NCBI GenBank assembly: GCA_014526335.1
Contig: JACTAT010000123.1
Location: 374,842 to 438,841 of the forward strand
DNA: 64,000 bases
Direction of reading: 5' to 3'
Origin: Chrysaora quinquecirrha
Taxonomy: Eukaryota > Cnidaria > Scyphozoa > Semaeostomeae > Pelagiidae
In this document: positions 10,005-21,300 of the stretch, piece by piece
Layout: every line of letters begins with the position of its first letter
How positions within the stretch are numbered: position 1 is the stretch's first letter
Program-made: the position numbers and the translations under genes
The notes under the pieces: model-generated
Databases searched by the model: none
What the model saw: only the letters and a program-made list of their open reading frames with translations
Told to the model about the DNA's origin: nothing

Positions 10005-13000
10005 NNNNNNNNNNNNNNNNNNNNNNNNNNNNNNNNNNNNNNNNNNNNNNNNNNNNNNNNNNNNNNNNNNNNNNNNNNNNNNNNNNNNNNNNNNNNNNNN
10101 NNNNNNNNNNNNNNNNNNNNNNNNNNNNNNNNNNNNNNNNNNNNNNNNNNNNNNNNNNNNNNNNNNNNNNNNNNNNNNNNNNNNNNNNNNNNNNNNNNNN
10201 NNNNNNNNNNNNNNNNNNNNNNNNNNNNNNNNNNNNNNNNNNNNNNNNNNNNNNNNNNNNNNNNNNNNNNNNNNNNNNNNNNNNNNNNNNNNNNNNNNNN
10301 NNNNNNNNNNNNNNNNNNNNNNNNNNNNNNNNNNNNNNNNNNNNNNNNNNNNNNNNNNNNNNNNNNNNNNNNNNNNNNNNNNNNNNNNNNNNNNNNNNNN
10401 NNNNNNNNNNNNNNNNNNNNNNNNNNNNNNNNNNNNNNNNNNNNNNNNNNNNNNNNNNNNNNNNNNNNNNNNNNNNNNNNNNNNNNNNNNNNNNNNNNNN
10501 NNNNAAACAAATGGCAACACAAGTAGCAAGAGCTAGAGAAATGTTTGATTGGATTGCGGCATTTTACGCACTTTCATCTTTTGGGATGTTTGTAGGGTAA
10601 GATAAATTTTATTCCCTCAGTAGAGACTTTGGCTGAAGCATCCATGTGTTTAATCTTTCAAGGGTGCTCCTCAGCCTCATGTTACATGTGTGCAGTATGG
10701 TTGGAGATGTGTGGTATAATTGGGTTATTCAGTGCAGTTGGGGAAATTGTGATTGCTGTGGGGTTTGCATCTCTGAGAACACTGGCACCTATTCAGTACT
10801 ATAGGGTCACATTTTATTATTTTTTGTGGCAGATATTCATAACATGGTGGGATATCATGATGCCTGCTGTGGGAAACCATGATTGTGATGGGAAGGCATC
10901 ATGATTGCTGATGGGGTATTCAATACAGGGTACTATGGTTGCCATAGTGAGATAGTGTGATTGCAGTGGGGGAGGCATCTCTAAGTACACTGCCAGATTT
11001 TCAGTATGATGGGGGATACCATTATGCCTGAAGTGGGATTATATGATTGCCATGGGGAATATTCAGTATGGTGAATGGAAATTAAGATGTCTGTGGTTGG
11101 ATACCATGATTGCTGTAGGGAGGCATCTCTGTATATTCTGTTTACACAGTATATTCAGTACAATGGGGGATACTATTGTGGTGGGATATCATGAGGATTT
11201 TTGGGGCACATCCTGTCACCTAAGCACTATTAGAATCATCCTAGATGTAAAACTAAAAGCGATTTTTCTTTTAGGTCGTAATAATAAACTGTATATTGTA
11301 TAAGGATATTTTGATGTTGCATTTGTGGAAGTAAACTTCGTAATTTTCTTAATTTTTATAGATTTGCAAAGAGCAAAAAACCTGGAGTTCTGGTACCATT
11401 TGTCCCATTGTCATTCATTGTGGCTTATCAAGCCCATCTTGCATATGGAAATAAGATACAAAGAATTAGAAGTGAGTAATATAAAAGTTATGTCTTGTCT
11501 ATTAAATTAAATATGAAATATATTCAACACAAGACACAAACAAACAAAGTCTGGCAAAAATGAAATAGAAACCAAAAATGAAATCAACAAACACAGAAAT
11601 TCGATGAAAAGCAAAGAAACAGAAAAAAAGCGGAAACAAAACAAAAATAAAAACAAGAGCAGAACAAAACAAGAACAAAACAAGAACAAGAATAAAAACA
11701 TGAAACATGAAACAAAACAAACAAACAAAACAGTAAGTAAACTTCTACAAGAACAAAGCAAACACAAATGAGCAAGCAAAATAAAAACAAGACAAAGCAA
11801 AAGCAGAAGTGGAAGTGGAAAACAAAGCCAACAAAAAGAGCTAAAGGAAAGAAAACAAAGCAACTTCAACAAAATTAAACTTAATTAAAATAGAACAAAA
11901 CTAAAATAAAACAAATGCATGAAACAAAAGGAAATAAATTAAATAAAAAAATACAATCACAGAACAATCACATAAAACAAAAGCATAAAACAATACAAAT
12001 AAAGGAAATAAGAACAATGCGAAGAAAGATAGATAATCAAAAATAAAACGGAAGTAAAACAAACGCAAAATCAGAGACAAAAGGAAAAATGGAATCAAAA
12101 GATTTTCTGGTGATTTTAGACCTATTATATAAGGTTTTTGGCAAAATTACCAATTTTTACTTGCGGATAACCTCTACTACAGTATAATCCGGTTATAACG
12201 TACTCCCTTATAACATACTCTTGGATATAATACCAATAAAATTGTTCCTGGAGCCAAAGAACAGAAAGAAAATAGCTTACCCTGTTTATAAGATACTTTG
12301 CTTATAACGTACCAAATTCTGCGGTCCCTTCAAGTAAGTTATAACCGGATTATACTGTATATATAACTCACCATCACCTTGCCCGAGTTGCATCCTATAG
12401 ACGGATGCTTTACATACATGGAAAATTTCCCGGAGGGGGGTACTTCAATATGTAGACATACTGGACGTGCCGCTCATATTGGTTGGTTTTTTCGACTGAA
12501 ATTCTCTACACATGGGTCTGATATTCTGCTTGATTCTGGTCAATGGGTTGGTATTCTAGGATTTTCTTACCAATAGGTCCCATTATGTTTTATTGCAAAT
12601 TGGCTGACAACCTTTCTACTTTGTTTTTTGCTTTCGAAACAGTGAATTAGCAGCAAAAACAGAGCTCGGTCACATTGATTGCAAAGAATCGCCGTCAGAT
12701 TCGATTTTGCGAGACTTTTCGTGAATTCTAGCACTGTAAAAGGGTTTTAAAATCAACCAAATTCATACACAAGGACTTGAATTTTCCCGATTTTTATGCA
12801 GATGGGTCAGCAATCCTTGAAAATCCTATTCACGATTCACGTCTAATCATGTTCACATTGAAGTACCCCCCCCCTTGGAAACATTTACGATGTTTCAAAC
12901 TTATGTGAGGTAATGTTTTCGATTTTAGCTGAAGCGGAACATATCCTAACAGAAGAAATGGACTTAGTGAAATTGCCAGGTGGGCCACTAACATTTGATG

Positions 13001-13032
13001 AAGTAGAAAGAGCACGTTTGTCAAGTAAATAG
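9976..13032 (+). CDS. PLGRKT: Plasminogen receptor with C-terminal lysine (PLGRKT orthologue), partial
   Basis: Four coding pieces are visible: 9976-10004 (into the gap), 10505-10596 (out of the gap), 11362-11471 and 12929-13032. Splice phases agree across all complete junctions. The product follows the known family in order: M-Q-Q-L-R-F-L-E-Q, then the R-Q-M-A-x-Q-like segment as K-Q-M-A-T-Q-V-A-R-A-R-E, first membrane helix F-D-W-I-A-A-F-Y-A-L-S-S-F, basic loop A-K-S-K-K-P, second helix G-V-L-V-P-F-V-P-L-S-F-I, and a soluble tail with L-P-G-G-P-L-T-F. It ends in lysine, the residue that binds plasminogen kringles in mammals. In vertebrates the protein spans the plasma membrane twice and regulates plasminogen activation; its ancestral role in invertebrates is unknown. 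The extreme N terminus (Met-Gly-x-x-x-Ser-Lys in the family) is missing from view. Confidence 0.93.
10005..10504. other. Assembly gap of 500 N
   Basis: It interrupts PLGRKT between two coding segments. The round length, the same as the second gap, suggests a placeholder. Confidence 1.
10505..10596 (+). CDS. PLGRKT: PLGRKT coding exon emerging from the gap
   Basis: It reads K-Q-M-A-T-Q-V-A-R-A-R-E-M-F-D-W-I and continues through the first membrane helix. It ends in phase 2 at donor GTAAGA. Whether it is one exon with 9976-10004 or a separate one is hidden by the gap. Confidence 0.92.
10730..11200. repeat. Degenerate minisatellite in PLGRKT intron
   Basis: Variants of ATCATGATTGC-TGTGGG, GGCATCTCT and TATTCAGTA recur irregularly about every 70-130 bases. 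Copies are too diverged to fix one period. Confidence 0.7.
11362..11471 (+). CDS. PLGRKT: PLGRKT exon, second membrane helix
   Basis: Acceptor TTTTTATAG, donor GTGAGT. The first base completes Gly. It reads F-A-K-S-K-K-P-G-V-L-V-P-F-V-P-L, then an A-Y-Q-A-H-L-A-Y-G helix end. It ends in phase 1. Confidence 0.94.
11507..12110. repeat. A-rich low-complexity tract (AAAAC/AAACA)
   Basis: About 600 bases of A with scattered C and G on the plus strand, e.g. ACAAAACAAACAAACAAAAC near 11710. It produces spurious Phe/Leu/Cys-rich frames on the minus strand. Confidence 0.9.
12180..12357. mobile_element. Pogo/Tigger-like MITE, 178 bp, with TA duplication
   Basis: Perfect 20-bp terminal inverted repeats CAGTATAATCCGGTTATAAC, flanked on both sides by TA. 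TIRs starting CAGT with TA duplications are typical of pogo-type Tc1/mariner elements. An internal inverted pair TTATAACGTAC is also seen. Confidence 0.88.
12429..12879. mobile_element. MITE of the GGGGGTACT family (copy H1)
   Basis: Left end CCCGGAGGGGGGTACTTCAA, right end its inverse, ending AAGTACCCCCCCCCTTGG. Flanks GAAAATTT and AAACATTT agree at 6 of 8 positions, a decayed 8-bp duplication as in hAT elements. It lies in the last PLGRKT intron, 50 bases before the last exon. Confidence 0.75.
12929..13032 (+). CDS. PLGRKT: PLGRKT last coding exon
   Basis: Acceptor TCGATTTTAG. It reads T-E-A-E-H-I-L-T-E-E-M-D-L-V-K-L and ends R-A-R-L-S-S-K then TAG at 13030-13032. The C-terminal lysine is retained. 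Confidence 0.95.
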
Positions 13033-13104
13033 AACTTATTCTGATAAACATATTTTTACTGCCTTCAAAGACTATGCATCTCACTTTATTATTTTCATAA
13101 TTTA

Positions 13105-13110
13105 AATAAA
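13105..13110 (+). promoter_or_regulatory. Polyadenylation signal AATAAA
   Basis: Canonical hexamer 73 bases after the PLGRKT stop codon, so the 3' UTR is probably short. Confidence 0.75.
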
Positions 13111-13236
13111 CATTCATCTATTGTAATATGCCTTTTCAACTCCTTTTCAAAATTTAAAAAAAATCCTTCAAAAAAATTTGATCTCAGATTCGGATTCAGC
13201 ACCTTACGTTTAGTGTTGAGGCAAATTTTCCTCCTT

Positions 13237-13459
13237 ATGCCCTGGCCAAACGCCACGTCCAAAAACATTGCTTGACAAGCAAAAGCAACAAACTTTGTGG
13301 CGTGATGTTTTTGAAGAAGTTTAAAAACATTTTTGCTTTACGCAAGCAAAAATGTTTGACGAGCAATGTTTTTGGGCCTGGCCAAACGGTCAAACATTTT
13401 GCTTGACAATAAAATCTCAAATGTTGAACCGACAATGTTTGATGGTTTGGCCAGGGCCT
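13237..13459. mobile_element. Harbinger-like MITE, GGCCCTGGCCAAACG family (copy E1)
   Basis: Inverted ends GCCCTGGCCAAACG and GTTTGGCCAGGGC, flanked by TTAT on both sides. The interior has repeated, partly inverted AACATTGCTTGACAAGC words. Confidence 0.8.
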
Positions 13460-13555
13460 TATTATTGTTCACATTGTTGATTCTATAATGATGAAAAGTT
13501 TGAACATTTATAAGGGATTGACAGCTAAAATTGCTCGGGGAGAAATCGTATACAC

Positions 13556-13863
13556 TTAGGCCTTAGCCAAATGATAAAAAATTGTTGGTAAAACGTTTGA
13601 AATTTGCTTGTCAAGCAATGTTTGAATGTTTGGCCACGTTACAAAACATTGCTTGACAAGCAGAAGTTGCCGAGCAATATACTTTTGAAAAAATGTGTTA
13701 AATGTTACATTAAGTGTTTGACAAACAATACTTTGCGACGTGGCAAAACGGGCAAAAATTTTCCCTCACATGCAACCTTTTAATGCAGGACAAACAATAT
13801 TTTGACAGTTTTGGACTTTAAATACTTGGCAAACAATATTTGATCGTTTGACCAGAGGCTAAG
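13556..13863. mobile_element. Harbinger-like MITE, GGCCCTGGCCAAACG family (copy E2, decayed)
   Basis: Ends TTAGGCCTTAGCCAAA and CGTTTGACCAGAGGCTAA are diverged versions of the family ends. AACATTGCTTGACAAGC is preserved inside. Confidence 0.7.
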
Positions 13864-14059
13864 TCATTTTTCACAAACAAATCCTTTAAAAATCCCAAAA
13901 ATTAAATCCGTGTATAATCAACGAAGACTACAGGCACCAAAATATTTCTCCACGCTAAAAACTAAGATGCTGAATCCGAGTCTTATGTCAGAACTGTGGT
14001 CAGAATTATCGTGGGAAGAAATGCTCGAAAATTCTGATCACAAGTCCCTTAAGATGTAT

Positions 14060-14444
14060 TACACGCTTATAAGAACCACTTTATAAGGAAGCTACATTTA
14101 GAAAGCCGAAAAACTTAAAGAACTTCTACTACTAAAGATAAAATCGCTAACGAACTTTTCAATTTTGAATACCTTTTGAATACCTAGAATTAGGAAGCCG
14201 GTTTCATTCATTTGCAGTCACATAAATTGTATGTTATACATGTATCAAATGTTTCCTTGAGAATTTTCCAGCTTTGGTCTAATACAAGTGTCTCTTTATA
14301 ATAGCCATGACACTTAATATGCAGTTAAAATCAAGGAACTATTAAGGAACTTTTAGCACTATAATTGAATCAAACGAGGTAAAAAAAATAAGGGACTTTA
14401 GGGACCAGACCTTGAGCTAGGCTCTTTATAAAATAAAAAGCGTA
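14060..14444 (+). mobile_element. TACACGC MITE with AAGGAAC words (copy A1)
   Basis: About 73-80 percent like the best copy at 53325. It starts TACACGCTTATAAG and ends TTTATAAAATAAAAAGCGTA. It shares ACTACTAAAGATAAAATCGCTAA and the AAGGAACTATTAAGGAAC doublet with the other copies. The TA at each end suggests a TA duplication. Confidence 0.85.
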
Positions 14445-14682
14445 TAGTATTTGCTTCCTCCATTGTATAATACTATTAATCCTATGTATCATTTTAAACA
14501 AAATTTTACTATCCTTGAAAGTTTTTTTTGTGTGCAATTAATTTTCTTTTCAAATTTACTTTCTTTGTGAAATTTAACTACACCATACACGCTTTTTAAT
14601 AAGACACGTAATTCTCATTCTGCAAGATTCTAATTTCTGGACTAACTGCTAATTTCTACTTTAAACTGCAGTAATCATTACA

Positions 14683-15107
14683 CAGTAGTACTCCGGGGGG
14701 GGGGTACTACCATTGTTCTATATACTAGACGTGCCTCCCAAATTGGTTACTTTTCCAGCGATAATTTCCCTACATATGGGTCTGTTTTTCGGGAACAATC
14801 TCTACACATGGATATTCTAATCTAAGAATGCTTAGATATGTGTATTACTTTTTCAAACTTGACTATTGTTTTTTTATTAAGATTTAATTTAATGGTGAGA
14901 ATTCGTTAAATGCGTTCCGTTATTAGCGCAAAAGCCTTTTCACAATATTAAGGATAACCTGAGGTGCTAAATTGAGATTAATTTCACCGTTTTCCTATGC
15001 ATGAGTCAACAAATTTGCAAATTTAGACATGGGTTAATTTGGAAAACCTGGGCGCAACGTCTAGTATGTCGAACAATAAAGTAACCCCCTCCCCTGGAGT
15101 ACTACTG
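14683..15107. mobile_element. MITE of the GGGGGTACT family (copy H2)
   Basis: Inverted ends CAGTAGTACTCCGGGG and CCCCTGGAGTACTACTG, continuing inside as GGTACTACCATTGTTC against GTCGAACAATAAAGTAACC. The flank is palindromic, so the duplication cannot be fixed. Confidence 0.8.
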
Positions 15108-15394
15108 CAGTTCAAGTAATTGATTTTACATTTTGCCTCTTGTGCAAAATCAGTAGAAATCTAACTTTGTATTTGTAAAAGCGAAATACAGTGAATCAAC
15201 ATTCATGAAGAACATCTGGTAAATTGTCCTTTTCTGTGTTATCAAAGTGTTTTATTTATAATGGGTAGATAAAGGCATTCTCCTTCGCGTTAATGAATTT
15301 TAGGAGAAAAATCTATCCCTCAACAATCGAGAGAGAAACAAAATCTGTTGCATTACAAAATGGTCAAAAGCACCAAGATCATTATTTTCAAAAT

Positions 15395-18300
15395 TCGCCT
15401 TGATAACTTTTTTTAAGAAAAATAAGAGTTTTTAAAACCCCTGATTTTGGCCGAGTTTTGGTCATTTAGCAAGGCTATATTTCAAAACTCCAGATTTTGC
15501 CCGATTTTTTGCAATTTTTGAGGGGAATTGTTTTCTCCTAAATTAGACCCAATTTCGTGGAAAAACACTTTATTTACCTCTAAAAGGCTATTTAGGGGGT
15601 ATCCGGTGGCATATCAAAATATTTTTAAACAAAAAAGGCAGTTTTTAAAACCCCTGATTTTGGCCGATTTTTGGCCATTTAGCAAGGCTATAGACTTACT
15701 ATTTTGACGATTTTTTGGGGGGAATTTTTTCTACTAAATTGGACCCAATTTCGTGGGAAAACACTTTATTTACCCTTTACAGGCTATTTAGGGGGTATCT
15801 GGTGGGATATTATGAACATTTTTGAAGAAAAAAGGCAGTTTTTAAAACCCCTTATTTTGGCCGATTTTTGGCAATTTAGTAAGGCTATAGACTTACTATT
15901 TTGACGATTGTTTGAGGGGAAATTTTTCTACTAAATTTGACCCAATTTCGTGGGAAAACACATTATTTACCCTTTACAGGCTATTTACGTAGTATCTGGT
16001 GGGATATTATGAATATTTTTGAAGAAAAAAGGCCGTTTTTAAAACCCCTTATTTTTGCCGATTTTTGGCAATTTAGTAAGGCTATAGACTTACTATTTTG
16101 ACGATTTTTGAGGGGAAATTTTTCTACTATATTTGACCCAATTTCGTGGGAAAACACTTTATTTACCCTTTACATGCTATTTAGGTAGTATCTGGTGGGA
16201 TATTATGAATATTTTTGAAGAAAAAAGGCAGTTTTTAAAACCCCTTATCTTGGCCGATTTTTGGCAATTTAGTAAGGCTATAGACTTACTATTTTGAAGA
16301 TTTTTTGGGGGAATTTTTTCTACTAAATTGGACCCGATTTCATGGAAAACTCTTTATTTACCCTTTACAGGCTATTTAGGGGGTATCTGGTGGGATATTA
16401 TGAACATTTTTGAAGAAAAAAGGCAGTTTTTAAAACCCCTTATTTTGGCCAACTTTTGGCAATTTAGTAAGGCTATAGACTTACTATTTTGACGATTGTT
16501 TGAGGGGAACTTTTTCTACTAAATTTGACCCAATTTTGTGGGAAAACACATTATTTACCCTTTAAAGGTTATTTAGGTAGTATCTGGTGGGATATTATGA
16601 ATATTTTTGAAGAAAAAAGGCCGTTTTTAAAACCCCTTATTTTTGCCGATTTTTGGCAATTTAGTTAGGCTATAGACTTACTATTTTGACGATTTTTGAG
16701 GGGAACTTTTTCTACTATATTTGACCTAATTTCGTGGGAAAACACTTTATTTACCCTTTACAGGCTATTTAGGTAGTATCTGGTGGGATATTATGAATAT
16801 TTTTGAAGAAAAAAGGCCGTTTTTAAAACCCCTTATTTTTGCCGATTTTTGGCAATTTAGTTAGGCTATAGACTTACTATTTTGACGATTTTTGAGGGGA
16901 ACTTTTTCTACTAAATTTGACCCAATTTCGTGGGAAAACACTTTATTTACCCTTTACATGCTATTTAGGTAGTATCTGGTGGGATATTATGAATATTTTT
17001 GAAGAAAAAAGGCAGTTTTTAAAACCCCTTATCTTGGCCGATTTTTGGCAATTTAGTAAGGCTATAGACTTACTATTTTGAAGATTTTTGGGGGGAATTT
17101 TTTCTACTAAATTGGATCCGATTTCATGGAAAACTCTTTATTTACCCTTTACAGGCTATTTACGGGGTATCTGGTGGGATATTATGAACATTTTTGAAGA
17201 AAAAAGGCAGTTTTTAAAACCCCTTATTTTGGCCAATTTTTGGCAATTTAGTAAGGCTATAGACTTACTATTTTGACGATTGTTTGAGGGGAACTTTTTC
17301 TACTAAATTTGACCCAATTTTGTGGGAAAACACATTATTTACCCTTTAAAGGTTATTTAGGTAGTATCTGGTGGGATATTATGAATATTTTTGAAGAAAA
17401 AAGGCCGTTTTTAAAACCCCTTATTTTTGCCGATTTTTGGCAATTTAGTTAGGCTATAGACTTACTATTTTGACGATTTTTGAGGGGAACTTTTTCTACT
17501 AAATTTGACCCAATTTCGTGGGAAAACACTTCATTTACCCTTTAAAGGTTATTTAGGTAGTATCTGGTGGGATATTATGAATATTTTTGAAGAAAAAAGG
17601 CCGTTTTTAAAACCCCTTATTTTTGCCGATTTTTGGCAATTTAGTTAGGCTATAGACTTACTATTTTGACGATTTTTGAGGGGAAATTTTTCTACTACAT
17701 TTGACCCAAACTCGTGGGAAAACACTTTATTTACCCATTACAGGCTATTTAGGTAGTATCTGGTGGGATATTATGAATATTTTTGAAGAAAAAAGGCAGT
17801 TTTTAAAACCCCTTATTTTGGCCGATTTTTGGCAATTTAGTAAGGCTATAAACTTACTATTTTGACGATTTTTTGAGGGGAAATTTTTCTACAAAATTTG
17901 ACCCAATTTCGTGGGAAAACACTTTATTTACCCTTAACAGGCTATTTAGGTAGTATCTGGTGGAATATTATGAATATTTTTGAAGAAAAAAGGCAGTTTT
18001 AAAACCCTTATTTTGCCGATTTTGGCAATTTAGTAAGGCTATAGACTTACTATTTTGACGATTTTTGAGGGAAATTTTTCTACTAAATTTGACCCAATTT
18101 TGTGGGAAAACACTTTATTTACCCTTTACAGGCTATTTAGGTAGTATCTGGTGGGATATTATGAATATTATTGAAGAAAAAAGGCAGTTTTTAAAACCCT
18201 TATTTTGGCCGATTTTTGGCAATTTAGTAAGGCTATATACTTAATATTTTGACGATTTTTCGAGGGAACTTTTCTACTAAATTTGACCCAATTTCGTGGA

Positions 18301-21300
18301 AAACACTTTATTTACCCTTTAAAGGCTAATTAGGTAGTATCTGGTGGGATATTATGAATATTTTTGGAGAAAAAAGGCAGTTTTAAAAACCCTTATCTTG
18401 GCCGATATTTGGCAATTTAGTAAGGCTATAGACTTACTATTTTGACGACTTTGTGAGGGGAATTTTTCTACTAAATTTGAAGCAATTTTGTGGGAAAACA
18501 CTTTATTTACCCTTTACAGGCTATTTAGGTAGTATCTGGTGGGATATTATGAATATTTTTGAAGAAAAAATGCAGTTTTTAAAAACCCCTTATTTTGGCT
18601 GATTTTTGGCAATTTAGTAAGGCTATAGACTTACTATTTTGACGATTTTTCGAGCGGAAATTTTTCTACTAAATTTGACCCAATTTCGTGGAAAACACTT
18701 TATTTACCCTTTACAGGCTATTTAGGTAGTATCTGGTGGGATATTATGAATATTTTTAAGAAAAAGGCAGTTTTAAAACCCTTTATTTTGGCAGATTATT
18801 GGCAATTTAGTAAGGCTATAGACTTACTATTTTGAAGATTTTTGAGGTAAAATTTTTCTACTAAATTTGACCCAATTTCGTGGAAAACACTTTATTTACC
18901 CTTTACAGACTATTTAGGTAGTATCTAGTGGGATATTATGAATATTTTTAAGAAAAAGGCAGTTTTTAAAACCCCTTATTTTGGCCGATTTTTGGCAATT
19001 TAGTAAGGCTATAGACTTACTATTTTGACGATTTCTCGAGGGGAAATTTTTCTACTAAATTTGACCCAATTTCGTGGGAAAACACTTTATTTACCCTTTA
19101 CAGACTATTTAGGTAGTATTTAGTGGGATATTATGAACATTTTTGAGGAAAAAAGGCAGTTTTTAAAACCCTTATTTTGGCCGATTTTTGGCAATTTAGT
19201 AAGGCTATAGACTTACTATTTTGAAGATTTTTTGATGGGAAATTTTTCTACTAAATTTGACCCAATATCGTGGGAAAAGACTTTATTTACCATTTACAGG
19301 CTATTTAGGTAGTATCTGGTGGGATATTATGAATATTTTTGAGGAAAAACGGCAGTTTTTAAAACCCCTTATTTTGGCCGATTTTTGGCAATTTAGTAAG
19401 GCTATAGACTTACTATTTTGACTTTTTTTTGAGGGGAAATTTTTCTACTAAATTTGACCCAATTTCGTGGGAAAACACTTTATTGACCCTTTACAGGCTA
19501 TTTAGGTAGTATCTGGTGAGATATTATGAATTTTAATGAAGGAGAAAGGCAGTTTTTGAAACCCCTTATTTTGGCCGATATTTGGCAATTTAGTAAGGCT
19601 ATAGACTTACTATTTTGACTATTTTTTGAGGGGAAATTTTTCTACTAAATTTGACCCAATATCGTGGGAAAAGACTTTATTTACCATTTACAGGCTATTT
19701 AGGTAGTATCTGGTGGGATATTATGAATATTTTTGAGGAAAAACGGCAGTTTTTAAAACCCCTTATTTTGGCCGATTTTTGGCAATTTAGTAAGGCTATA
19801 GACTTACTATTTTGACTTTTTGAGGGAAATTTTCTACTAAATTTGACCCAATTTCGTGGGAAAACACTTTATTGACCCTTTACAGGCTATTTAGGTAGTA
19901 TCTGGTGAGATATTATGAATTTTAATGAAGGAGAAAGGCAGTTTTTGAAACCCCTTATTTTGGCCGATATTTGGCAATTTAGTAAGGCTATAGACTTACT
20001 ATTTTGACTATTTTTTGAGGGGAAATTTTTCTACTAAATTTGACCCAATTTTGTGGGAAAACACTTTATTTACACTTTACAGGCTATTTAGAAAGTATCT
20101 GGTGGGATATTATGAATATTTTTGAATGAAAAAGGCAGTTTTTAAAGCCCTTTATTTTGGCTGATTTTTGGCAATTTAGTAATGCTATACACTTACTATT
20201 TTGACGATTTTTCGAGGGGAAATTTTTCTACTAATTTTGACCCAATTTCGTGGGAAAACACTTTCTTTACCCTTTACAGGCTATTTAGGTAGTATCTGGT
20301 AAGATATTACGAACATTTTTGAAGAAAAAAGGCAGTTTTTAAAATCCCTTATTTTGGCCGCTTTTTGGCAATTAAGTAAGGCTATAGACTTACTATTTTG
20401 ACGATTTTTTGAGGGCAAATTTTTCTACTAAATTTGACCCAATTTCGTGGGAAAACACTTTATTTACCCTTTACGGGCTATTTAGGTAGTATCTGGTGGG
20501 ATATTATGAATATTTTTGAACAAAAAAGGCAGTTGTTAAAACCCCTTACTTTGGCCGATTTTTGGCCATTTAGTAAGGCTATAGACTTACTATTTTGACG
20601 ATTTTTCGAAGGGAAATTTTTCTACTAAGTTTGACCCAATTTCGTGGGAAAACACTTTATCTACCCTTTACAGGCTATTTAGGTAGTATCTGGTAAGATA
20701 TTACGAATATTTTTGAAGAAAAAAGGCAGTTTTTAAAATCCCTTATTTTGGCCGATTTTTGGCAATTAAGTAAGGCTATAGACTTACTATTTTGACGATT
20801 TTTTGAGGGCAAATTTTTCTACTAAATTTGACCCAATTTCGTGGGAAAACACTTTATTTACCCTTTACAGGCTATTTAGGTAGTATCTGGTGGGATATTA
20901 TGAATATTTTTGAACAAAAAAGGCAGTTTTTAAAACCCCTTATTTTGGCCGATTTTTGGCCATTTAGTAAGGCTATAGACTTACTATTTTGACGATTTTT
21001 CGAGGGAAATTTTCTACTAAATGTTGGCCAAATTCGTGGGAAAACACTTTATTTACCCTTTACAGACTATTCAGGTAGTATCTAGTGGGATATTATGAAT
21101 ATTTTTGAGGAAAAAGGCAGTTTTAAAACCCTTATTTTGGCCGATTTTTGCAATTTAGTAAGGCTATAGACTTACTATTTTGATGATTTTTTGAGGGGAA
21201 ACTTTCCTACTAATTTTGATCCAATTTCGTGGGAAAACACTTTATTTACCCTTTACAGGCTATTTAGGTAGTATCTCGTGGGATATTATTAATATTTTTG

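Noticed and set aside
11502..12098. Phe/Leu/Cys-rich minus-strand frames that look like membrane proteins
   Set aside because: They translate an A-rich low-complexity tract; no splice sites or start context.
13969..14087. Short frame M-L-N-P-S-L-M-S-E-L-W as an upstream ANAPC4 exon
   Set aside because: No convincing similarity to the family, and it runs into a MITE at 14060.
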